Part shown: positions 27,330 through 37,763 of the stretch, one piece after another
Numbering within the stretch: position 1 is the stretch's first letter
Layout: every line of letters starts with the position of its first letter
Source: Punica granatum
Taxonomy: Eukaryota > Streptophyta > Magnoliopsida > Myrtales > Lythraceae
DNA length: 64,000 nt
Assembly (NCBI RefSeq): GCF_007655135.1
Contig: NC_045130.1
Coordinates: 496,001 to 560,000, forward strand
Reading direction: 5' to 3'
Notes under the pieces: model-generated
The model's input: only the letters and a program-made list of their open reading frames with translations
What the model was told of the DNA's origin: nothing
Databases searched by the model: none
Made by a program: the position numbers and the translations under genes

Positions 27330-28343
27330 AGATCGATTCTTTTCTTCCGCAGGTTAATTATACAGGAGACCTCTATCTCGCTCTCTTGCTTATCGGACGA
27401 TTATATAATTACATATTATTGCTGGGGATTATTACTTGAGAGGAAACTGTGGATCGAATTCTATCCGGAATTATTAGATTTGGAACTATATATATAAGTT
27501 TACATCCTCCATGTAAATTCAGTTCCTTGAGATTTTTTGGATTTATTCAACATCTCGTCTGCCATTGCTGCTGCTGGGAGTATGGAGATCTCTGCTCTCG
27601 CGCATGAGTCCCTGCATGGTTTTGATTTTAATTTTAACTAGCTTATAAGGCCCGGGCATTGCCGCATGTCAAGATATATAACATTTAATCATAAATATGT
27701 AATCAAGTATCTCCATAAATTTGTAACCTAATTTTTGTATAAATATAAGTAACACAATGGATTTAGTTATCATCATTCTAATATAACAAATTAACTTCGA
27801 ATAAGTATCTTTTGAACTACTAAAACTTATTAAATATTTATATTATTCATATATTATTGAAATTTAATGCATCTTCTTTTTTTAATCATATAACTTAATT
27901 TAATATTATTAATATATTATTGAAATTAATGTATCATCTTATTTTATTTTATTTTTGTGTTTAGGATGGGTCGCTTGTTCATGTGTTATGTATCATCATT
28001 TGATTAAAATTTTTGAATACTTCTTAGTTGTTTATGTATACAAATATTTCAGTTCTAATAGATTCTTTTCAAAATAAAAATAAGCTATTAAATTCAAGAA
28101 TCTCTTATAGTTATATATAAATAAAGATGTATATTATTTTTCCAGTCATTAAAAACGCGCTATCACTATGCCGATATTTATTTTTATTGTTCTCTTTGTT
28201 TCATTTTTATTTGTTTATAAAGAAAATAAAAACACGCGTGAGAGTTTGAAAGTGGGGCGTACTAGCCCCTCCATTCAAATGGGGACATGTTTTAATTATT
28301 TTAAGGAGTTTTTTGGTTTTAGAATTTTTAAGAATTAAACAAT

Positions 28344-29587
28344 TTATTAATATAATACATTTACAAAAAAAGGACAATAAATAGATAGATGGTTAAAAAT
28401 TTGAAAAACCCAAAAAATATTTTAAAAAATTAGGGATCTAGAGGTGGCTTTGGGTGGGATGAGAATGGGATAAGACGGATATTTCTTGCTCATTATCAGA
28501 CAGTTTGATTGAGGAGATGTACATAAGAAGCATTCGTATCAAAGATGGGCATTCCTTATTTTTATTTAACAAAGTGAGAATAGTTCCGTGATTTTAGCTA
28601 GGTGATTGTTGAATCTCTTAATTGAATTGCAATTCAACTAAACTCGACCCAATCTTTTACTTAAAGGATTGAGCCGAATACAAAGATGCTATTATAATTA
28701 TAAAATATACACACATATCTATATATATTTATAGTGTGTTTGGTTTTAGAGTTGAGTTGAATTTTGTTTTAATTGATTTGTAATGATTGTGATGTTGAAT
28801 TATGAGAAAAGTGTGAAAAAGTAATTATTGTATTGTTGAATTGTAAAAAAGTCCTGAATAGTTGAGCCCCTTCTTCTTCCCCCTTGAATTGCTCGTTCCC
28901 CCCTTGCCGCCCCCTGCCCCCGTCCTCCTTGTGTTATTGACTTTTGTTGTGTAGTGAGTATAGTTAAAGTTATAATTCCCTCTTAAAATAGATTAGGAAA
29001 TCAAACGGGCCAAATTGTATATCTATATACTTCGCTATATGGGCTCTTCTTTCTCATAAGGTTCACCTCTTCCGCGTGGTTTAATGAGCGATGAGAACGG
29101 AATTTGTTTTCATTTCTTTAAATGATTTTTATTTTAATAATTTTTTGTCATATTATAAAATTTCATTGGACCTGTAAGTTATTAGACAGTTTCCAATTCA
29201 AAAGCTCGAACATCCATCCTCGCATGCTGACGCATTGGCCATCATATGTCACGTGCTACTAAACGTCCATCATCAACAATTGAGTACGGCTCGGATATCC
29301 TCTTCCGTACTCGGGCGACAGGAGACAAATTGAACACGAGGAGAGCACACTCATCTGCTCTCGGGTTTACTTGCCACAAGACTCACGCTCGTCCACACTC
29401 GGGTCTAGACTAATATGAGGCGTTTTTTTGGTTGCCTCAATATTGAACTTGGCGCCGTGTGAGTCTATACGAGCGTGTAGAAGTATAACTCGCTCTGATA
29501 TTACATAAATTTTAACTGGACATGTAAAGTATTACATCTCTAAATTGAGACTAATAAGTTATAAAAATTAATCTCTTATAAATTATA
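28344..29587 (+). repeat. 1.25-kb tandem repeat, unit A
   Basis: First of three head-to-tail units beginning TTATTAATATAATACATTTA. It is nearly identical to unit B except for a patch at 28851-28980. Each unit contains an AT-rich MITE-like element (28736-29004 here) and a segment with GAGCACACTCATCTGCTCTC. No protein frame. Confidence 0.85.
28851..28980. other. Patch of pure A-to-C differences relative to unit B
   Basis: Aligned to unit B (30110-30230), 37 A positions between 28851 and 28929 read C. Three more follow at 28978-28980. The only other changes are single-base length differences at homopolymers. Runs of A become equal runs of C. The related element at 12269-12545 supports A as the older state. 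A technical artefact is the leading explanation. Confidence 0.7.
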
Positions 29588-30838
29588 TTATTAATATAAT
29601 ACATTTACAAAAAAAGGACAATAAATAGATAGATGGTTAAAAAATTGAAAAACCCAAAAAAGATTAAAAAAATTAGGGATCTAGAGGTGACTTTGGGTGG
29701 GATGAGAATGGGATAAGTCGGATATGTCTTGCTCATTATCAGACAGTTTGATCGAGGAGATGTACATAAGAAGCATTCGTATCAAAGATGGGCATTCCTT
29801 ATTTTTATTTAACAAAGTGAGAATAGTTCCGTGATTTTAGCTAGGTGATTGTTGAATCTCTTAATTGAATTGCAATTCAACTAAACTCGACCCAATCTTT
29901 TACTTAAAGGATTGAGCCGAATACAAAGATGCTATTATAATTATAAAATATACACACATATATATAATATATTTATAGTGTGTTTGGTTTTAGAGTTGAG
30001 TTGAATTTTGTTTTTAATTGATTTGTAATGATTGTGATGTTGAATTATGAGAAAAGTGTGAAAAAGTAATTATTGTATTGTTGAATTGTAAAAAAAGTAA
30101 TGAATAGTTGAGAAAATTTATTATTAAAAATTGAATTGATAGTTAAAAAAATTGAAGAAAAATGAAAAAGTAATAATTGTGTTATTGACTTTTGTTGTGT
30201 AGTGAGTATAGTTAAAGTTATAATTAAAATCTTAAAATTAGATTAGGAAATCAAACGGGCCAAATTGTATATCTATATACTTCGCTATATGGGCTCTTCT
30301 TTCTCATAAGGTTCACCTCTTACGCGTGGTTTAATGAGCGATGAGAACGGAATTTGTTTTCATTTCTTTAAATGATTTTTATTTTAATAATTTTTTGTCA
30401 TATTATAAAATTTCATTGGACCTATAAGTTATTAGACAGTTTCCAATTCAAAAGCTCGAACATCCATCCTCGCATGCTGACGCATTGGCCATCATATGTC
30501 ACGTGCTACTAAACGTCCATCATCAACAATTGAGTACGGCTCGGATATCCTCTTCCGTACTCGGGCGACGGGAGACAAATTGAACACGAGGAGAGCACAC
30601 TCATCTGCTCTCGGGTTTACTTGCCACAAGACTCACGCTCGTCCACACTCGGGTCTAGACTAATATGAGGCGTTTTTTTGGTTGCCTCAATATTGAACTT
30701 GGCGCCGTGTGAGTCTATACGAGCGTGTAGAAGTATAACTCGCTCTGATATTACATAAATTTTAACTGGACATGTAAAGTATTACATCTCTAATTGAGAC
30801 TAAAATAAGTTATAAAAATTAATCTCTTATAAATTATA
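29588..30838 (+). repeat. 1.25-kb tandem repeat, unit B
   Basis: Second unit, 1251 bp, with the same order of blocks as unit A. The embedded MITE-like element is at about 29978-30260 and keeps its AT-rich sequence throughout. Confidence 0.85.
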
Positions 30839-32185
30839 TTATTAATATAATACATTTACAAAAAAAGGACAATAAATAGATAGATGGTTAAAAAATTGAA
30901 AAACCCAAAAAAGATTAAAAAAATTAGGGATCTAGAGGTGACTTTGGGTGGGATGAGAATGGGATAAGTCGGATATGTCTTGCTCATTATCAGACAGTTT
31001 GATTGAGGAGATGTACATAAGAAGCATTTGTATCAAAGATGGGCATTCCTTATTTTTATTTAACAAAGTGCGAATAGTTCCGTGATTTTAGCTAGGTGAT
31101 TGTTGAATCTCTTAATTGAATTGCAATTCAACTAAACTCGGCCCAATCTTTTACTTATGAGTTTTTACCTAAAATGACTCATGCCTTAACAGTTTTTGTC
31201 AAAACTATTATATGTTTTTTTTGTCAAATCAATCCCATGGTTTACTTTTTGCATCAAATCTATCTCGGCGTTATCTTTTCCGTCGACATCTAACGGCCGT
31301 ATTGACGTGGCAAGTGGAGGGATAGTGGGCCACACTTGCCACGTGGATGCCACGTCAGCATGGCCGTTAGATGTCGACGAAAAAGATAATGTCATGATAG
31401 ATTTGATGCAAAAAGTAAATCATGTGATAGATTTGATAAAAAAAAAGCATATGATAGAGTTGACAAAACGGTTAAATCATAGACCATTTTAGGTAAATTC
31501 TCATTTTACTAAAAGGATTGAGCCAAATACAAAGATGCTATTATAATTATAAATATACATATATATATATATATACACGCATAGTATATTTGGACTCTAT
31601 ATCTATATATACAATACTTCGCTGAAATTATTAACTATTCACAAGTTTCGAACCTGAGATATGTTTAAGGGGAACAAGTGTCAAACCATTTCAATTAATC
31701 TACGTTGATTGCAATATGTATATTTTAAGAAAACAGTGATGTCCGAGCAAAAATTAACAAAAAATAAATAACAAAAAGTCATTTGCACAGTTGAAATATA
31801 ATGTCCATATTAATGTTATTTCTACCTACAGTCGCTTTAATAAAATCATATCATGAGCATATCACGCCCGTCCTCAATAATCGAGTAGGACTATGATATC
31901 CTCTTCCGTACTTGGACGACGGGGGACAAACTGAACACGAGGAAGGCACACTCATCCGCTCTCGGGTTTACTTGCCATGAGACTCATGCTCATCCACACT
32001 CATGTCTAGATTAATATGAGGCGTTCTTTTGGCTGCCTCAATATTGAACTTGGCGCCGTGTGAGTTTATACGAGCTCGTAGAAGTATAATTTGCTTTGAT
32101 ATTATATAAATTTCAACTGGACGTGTAAAGTAGTACATCTCTAAGTTGAGACTAATAGGTTATAAAAACCAATTTCTTATAAATT
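30839..32185 (+). repeat. 1.25-kb tandem repeat, unit C (diverged, interrupted)
   Basis: The first 310 bp are almost identical to unit B. A 346-bp MITE is then inserted at 31158. After 31513 the sequence resumes, then loses similarity at about 31590-31860. A more diverged copy of the unit's last third returns at 31860-32185 (for example GGCGCCGTGTGAGT near 32052). The right end is therefore older than the A/B/C-left duplication. Confidence 0.7.
31158..31503. mobile_element. Mutator-type foldback MITE, 346 bp, with 9-bp target duplication
   Basis: Terminal inverted repeats: TGAGTTTTTACCTAAAATG at the left and the reverse complement of TGAGAATTTACCTAAAATG at the right. Inversion continues inwards: TTATCTTTTCCGTCGACATC and GGCCGTATTGACGTGGCAAG on the left arm pair with the right arm, making almost the whole element a hairpin. 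Flanks TTTTACTTA (31149-31157) and TTTTACTAA (31504-31512) are a 9-bp target duplication with one mismatch; units A and B show the empty site. A 9-bp duplication is typical of Mutator elements. No transposase gene. Confidence 0.85.
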
Positions 32186-32810
32186 ATAATTGACCTTTGA
32201 GCTTAGTCACATATTACCATTAGATCTATTAAATTTTGCATGATACAACCTAACCTATCTAAAAATAAGCACCGTGCATCCTCGGTCTAATTTCCTACAA
32301 CTTTTCGGGCCGAATTAAGTCACGGGCATCTCATGTGACTTTTTTAAGGGCAAAAGAGTACATTTCTTAATAAAAAGAATCAGATTTGATTGGATTGAAA
32401 AGAAAAAAAGGAAAAAAAATTTATGAAACCAAAATTAAAATCACAAGATAGGGAAATCAATCTGACCTCTAATCCCTCGTTCGTCATCTTCATGAAGGAA
32501 AATCCCTCTGCCCGATCCCTTATCAATCACGGAAGCAAATAATCATCGCTCTCCCACAATGGTTGGAAGGTATCATCGTGCGCGAGATTTACGTCGCTTC
32601 TCTGTTGATTTTTCAAACAAGAATTCTAGGTATTTTGAGCTCATGATTCTAAATTCGAAATTTTAGGGCTTTGTGACATCACAACTCACTTGATATCAAG
32701 TGAATCCTGATGACACCCAGTGGGCCCTAACAACAAACAAAGTCAAACGGTAACGATATCATCCACGATGGTTTCATAGAGAGAAGATTAATATAGAACA
32801 TAACTGAAGG

Positions 32811-33950
32811 TAATGATACAACTAATTTATGCGTAAAAATTATGAAATTTTTACTGATAATATGATCTAGGTTTTTCAAAGTATCTAATTACATAACTAT
32901 AATTGCAATATAATATATGAATTTGAAGTTGTCTACTAATTTTATGTGAAGGAATTTTATTTGCCGTTGGGATCCAAATTCACTAAAATTATCTAGCGGT
33001 CGTGAAGTCCATGCCTAAGCAAAATTAGTTTCGATGATCAGCAAGTTAACGTAACCTTGCATTTTCACTAAAAAGACAAATACGTTTGTGATATTTCGAA
33101 TAAAAAAAAGACTTAATTAAATTGGTGATAAATTAATTGAAATAGCTTTGTATAATGTGAATTTAATTTTTAAGTGATTCAGTACTTATTTCCCTTAAGT
33201 AAAGTTTTATGTGTGAGTATTATGATAAGAGAAAATCACAATTATAGGCCGATGTCACTTGGATTTAGATTAATCGAACCCATTCGACTTTCAGATGGTA
33301 AATGGTGCACACCGAGAAAAATAGTATACTTAATTTAAATAAAAAATTTAACATAATTTTTTTTACAAGAATAAATGACGTTTGTAATGCCACAAAAAAA
33401 AAAGAACTTAAAGTGGTGATAAATTAATTGAAATAGGCATTTTACAACGCGAGTTAGTTATCAGTATTTCAATTTTGTTCCCTTTAGGTAATGTCAAGTG
33501 CGAGTCTTGTAATCGTAGAAAATCAATGATTTTAGCCCAATATAGCTCGAATTCAAATTCATCAGACCCATTCGACTTTTGAATAGTAGTTGATACACAT
33601 TGAAAAAAATATTACACTTAAATTAGATAAAAATTTAAATTAATAAATAAAAAACAATGGTTGTGAGTGCGAAAATTCACCCTACGTGCCACTTCCTTAA
33701 ATAATATCTTCGATGTGATTTTTGTGATTAGAGAGAACCCATAATTGTAGACCAATACCACTCAAATTTAGATTAATCGTATCCATTCGGTTTTTAGATG
33801 GTAAGTGATACGCACTGGACAAACTATTATACTTATATTAAATAAAAAATTTAAAATTAAATTAAAAAAAGGAAGGAAGGATGTGGGTGAGATTTAGGAA
33901 ATCTACCATTCTCCCTCTCTTGTGCATATGGACCTGTTTTATTTTTTTCT
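32811..33950 (-). repeat. Right arm of the long dispersed inverted repeat
   Basis: Reverse complement of 18202-19292, 13.5 kb away, enclosing the DUF604 gene and the tandem repeat array. Non-coding. The two arms are diverged enough to be old independent insertions. Confidence 0.7.
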
Positions 33951-34675
33951 ATAATATAATATAATTCTTTTTTATCTTTTAATCTATTCTGTGTATATTG
34001 TTCATCGATAAATCCTTCCTAACACTTTCAATTAAAGAAGTTTATATATATATATATATAATATATTATATAATGTGCGCGCGCGTGGGTGTATATATAT
34101 ATAATCATGATTCTGGGCTAAATTGTATACTGCATACGTATAGAAATTCTAAAATAATGGATGTATTGTATAACAGATTAATAAATGGTCGACTTACGAT
34201 TTTCATTTCCCCAAATATTTCCTTTAATTATATATACAGGTTGATGGATCTAATTAAAAATTGGTGATTTTACGACGGTTGATTAAAAAAACAACTATCG
34301 TGATTGTTTTTAAACCATTAGATTTTAATATATAAGACCTGAATCATATACGCGTCTAGATTTTTGTAACATGAAGATCCCCTAACTATATTTTTATTTT
34401 TGATGTTTTTGGCCATGGATATTTTCCGATGATGCTAAGTTGCGTCCGAGAATTAAACCGGACCATTCTGACTTGTTCAATTAAAAAAATAATTTTATAA
34501 TTTTCAAAAAAAAAAAAAAGATTAATATGATTATCGCATTAAAGGGGTCGTTGATGTTCAATATTTGATCTTATACTTGTTCAACTAAACCCTAACATTA
34601 ATCAATACGCTTATCGTATTACGAGATTAATATGCTTATAAAAAAAAAAGTTTCAAAATCGAAAACTCTTCCCTG

Positions 34676-34915
34676 TTTGGATTCCCAAACACTTAATTTT
34701 AATTTTAACTCAACACACTACACAACAAAAACACACATTTCTCAAGTCAAAAATTTTAACTTTTAACTTTAACTAAACACACTACACAACAAAAACACAC
34801 GTTTCCCAAGTCAAATTTATAATCACATCTCATTTGTCCTTTTCCACAATCAAAATCAAAATCAAAATCAAAATTAAAGTTATTTTAACTCTGAATTCAA
34901 ATGTACCCTAACATT
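34676..34915. repeat. AT-rich MITE-like element with an internal tandem duplication
   Basis: Begins near TTTGGATTCCCAAACACTTA and ends with an ATCAAA run and AACTCTGAATTCAAATG. The block ACACACTACACAACAAAAAC occurs twice (about 34711 and 34778). Related in style to the 12.3-kb element. No coding potential. Confidence 0.45.
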
Positions 34916-35076
34916 CAATGAATCTTCGACTTTCGATCTTCTCCTCCCAAGCCCCAATCTGTGATACGGATGCCTGGGCCGAGGCCGGTGCCGTCAACGC
35001 TCCCCTCTTGCCGTCGCCCACCGGCCTCTCGGCCCCGCTCATAATCTCTCTGTCTTCCCTCTCTGCCTCCCCCACC

Positions 35077-35550
35077 TCATCCTTCGAGGCCTTCCTCTAC
35101 CGTTCCAACAACTCTGCTGTCTCGCTCGTGCCTTCTCCGACCACGGCCTCCGCTCATCCCCTGCCCGAGCCTCCTGAGCGGGCCCAGATAAACGACGGCT
35201 CGTCTCATGTCCTCGTAATATGTTGTTGGGTGCTCAGTTGAGATGTCAAATAGGAGATTGTCCTTGAAGTTCTCCCACACCACACCGCTACCCGACTCCT
35301 CTATCCGCACTAAAAAGAAGACAAAAATTAATTTCATACAGAAAGAAAAAGGGAAAAATAGCTCATTGGCAAAGTACAAGTTCACATCAGAGACAATTTC
35401 CAGAATCGGGAGATTCAAACCACTAGTTAGATTCTCCATGATGAGTACCTTGCATATAACCGTCTTCAGGGTCCCTCAGGTTTAATTGCAAATTTGGTTC
35501 GAATCGTTTTGGGAGCGACCCAACGTTGTCGAAAAGATTCGTGGTCGAAG
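35077..35550 (-). other. Unrecognised two-exon gene remnant
   Basis: Two minus-strand segments splice in frame. 35550-35449 (acceptor CTATAG, donor CAAG/GTACTC) reads SLPKRFEPNLQLNLRDPEDG then YMQ. 35309-35077 (acceptor TTTTAG) reads VRIEESGSGVVWENFKDNLL, then FDISTEHPTTYYEDMRRAVV, then an arginine/glycine-rich tail to a stop at 35077. Joined phase and protein-like composition argue for a real exon pair. No start codon, no further exon and no family I recognise. The GC-rich stretch 34920-35200 below it is open on both strands. Confidence 0.35.
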
Positions 35551-36333
35551 CTATAGAAAGGAAAAGTATGGGTAGAGAATCTTTGTGTTATAGAAATACG
35601 AACATGTGTACTGTCAAGATTTTAAATAGTAAAATCTAACTATTGAAATAAAAATAATCATGATGGTTATTTTTGTTATCAACCGTGACAACATCACCCA
35701 ATTAAGAATAGGAAAAGCATCATGCATTAGTAAGGACCGAATCCGAAAGTTTTAGATTGTAGGTCAGCAATTTGTATCATTGCACTAAATCTCCTTCTCC
35801 TCTCGGGAGTTTCTTTTTGTTTGTTCTGCTTGACTCTCACAAACTCATTATGTATGCGTGCTTATTATAAATTCCAAGTGATCACTTGGAATTTCTTTAT
35901 TATGTCTCCTTCTTCTCTCATCGTGAGATTGTTTCCCTAGGAAATCTGCTGGGTCATGGGGCACGAGAGAATTGGAATGTCAAACTTAAGATGTCAATTA
36001 CGTAATTTGAGAGACTAAAATAAAGAGGGCCGGGGCCTGCAAATTAATTATATTATTATACAAAGTATAAATGCAAATAAATAAATTTGCAAATGTAATG
36101 GAATAAATATCTTTATCTTTATATGTATGGTAGTAACACATGTAGCCGGGACTCCTGTCAAAATGTCAATGAAGAGAATGGTAATTGGCCACGCGTTGCC
36201 ACGCTTGAAGCACACCCACACCCCACAAAAGCTAAAGCCCCAACACAAGCCCTTCATCAATCATCATGCCATTCCATTGCATGGCATTAGTTTCCTCGAA
36301 CTATTACAACTCATGGAAATCATCCCCGCGCCG

Positions 36334-36367
<34 letters not shown>
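36334..36367. repeat. C34 homopolymer
   Basis: Thirty-four uninterrupted C bases in AT-rich DNA, directly after CCGCGCCG. A plant genome rarely holds such a run, so its length, and perhaps the flanking join, is suspect. Confidence 0.8.
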
Positions 36368-36369
<2 letters not shown>

Positions 36370-37591
36370 ATGAGATCATCCATTCCATCCCAAAACTTAT
36401 CATTTCTGATCAGATAAGTCAAATTGCACTAAATGGGGTCTGAAAATCTGGTTGCCGCTTGTAATTAATAATTACCTCCTGACCTGTATATTGGCTGGAA
36501 ACTTGCCATTTTGAAGGGGTCAAACAAATACAGATTATTCACCTTCCAATGATAATCTCGTTCCTCTTTTGGCCGAAGAACCAAATTGATGTTCATTATT
36601 TCGGTTTTTTTTTTGTCATTGTTAATCATGTATGCGAATTGCAAACAACTCCTCGATCGCTGGTGTATTCAACGAGACGATCTATCACACACACACGCGC
36701 TCATATATATATATATATATATATATATCTGCCTACCATTTGCATAGTAATTATGGTTTTGGCGAATATGTGTTAATAGATATTGATTGATCTGTAAAAC
36801 CGTTGATATATAAAGTTGATCTAAGCAACGGTTGATGTATAAAGGAAACATTTTTGAACTCTATTGGAGCGGAGACCAATAATATTTTACACTAAAATGA
36901 AGAATATATATATGATACTCACTAATATTCTAATTAACTTAGGTTGTATCAAATGCGTAAGAAGCAAATGTGTGACGCCCCAAGAAGAATGATTTGAAAG
37001 TGACCGATGGGAGAACTTATAATATGAAAATTATATATCCATATATATACTATATGGAATCTCAGATAGCCCATCATCAATCAAGGGTTTGCAAGACCCC
37101 TGCACCTGCGGCTGCCCCCAGTTTAGTCATCATCTTATATTTCATGCCGTATCTAACTTAATTTTACCATTAAAATAAAAATAAAAATTGCGCTTGCAAA
37201 AATCCGAGTTGTTTTTTTCCCCTTCCCTTATAAAATAATACACTCATAAACTAGAAGGAAATGATAGAACTCATTATACTAGGCCTACGGGCATTCCCAG
37301 TGAACAAAAAAAAAAGATATGATAAAACCGTTATCCTTTGACAAACTATATATTATGGAAAATAAGGCATATGACGATATATTTGCATGGATCATGCTTC
37401 TTTTAATTCATATGGCATGCCCACATAGCTAGGTCGTATGCATAATATACATATATATGACATAACAGGGCAATCCAATCATCCGGTATCATAAGATATC
37501 TAGCAGCACATCAATTTATGCATATATATATATATATATATATATATAGTATTTTTGTCATAATATGTAAAAGTAGGCAAATCTCGGTTGC

Positions 37592-37599
37592 TATAAATA
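37592..37599 (+). promoter_or_regulatory. TATA box of FRO copy 1
   Basis: TATAAATA 165 bp upstream of the ATG, conserved at the same place in copy 2. Upstream, both copies keep CATATGGCATGCC, which holds an E-box core (CATATG) and a CATGC core of the kind found in iron-deficiency elements; function is inferred only. Confidence 0.65.
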
Positions 37600-37712
37600 G
37601 AGGTGCTCTCACACTCCCATTCGTTTAACAGATTCTCTCCTTAATATAGCAGTCACTGACTGAAATGTTGCTGTGAGCTCTCTCTGCTAATTTCTGGGCG
37701 CCCCGGAGAAAA

Positions 37713-37715
<3 letters not shown>

Positions 37716-37749
<34 letters not shown>
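37716..37749 (+). repeat. (GA)17 in the 5' UTR of FRO copy 1
   Basis: Seventeen perfect GA units 14 bp before the ATG. Copy 2 has six units at the same site (53809-53820). Confidence 0.9.
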
Positions 37750-37751
<2 letters not shown>

Positions 37752-37763
37752 CAGAGAGGATAA

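Larger units (their letters stand above)
33951..37236. other. Intergenic region up to the FRO duplication
   Basis: Apart from the MITE-like element and the unrecognised exon pair listed separately, it holds (TA)n runs (34044-34063, 34090-34102, 36704-36729), a C34 homopolymer and no supported gene. Confidence 0.55.

Noticed and set aside
31186..31492. Open frames on both strands reading similar peptides
   Set aside because: Explained by the palindromic MITE at 31158-31503, not by a gene.
28344..32185. Regular direct repeats considered as a CRISPR-like or satellite array
   Set aside because: Unit size of 1.25 kb, only about three units and no short repeat/spacer pattern; an ordinary tandem duplication in a plant genome.
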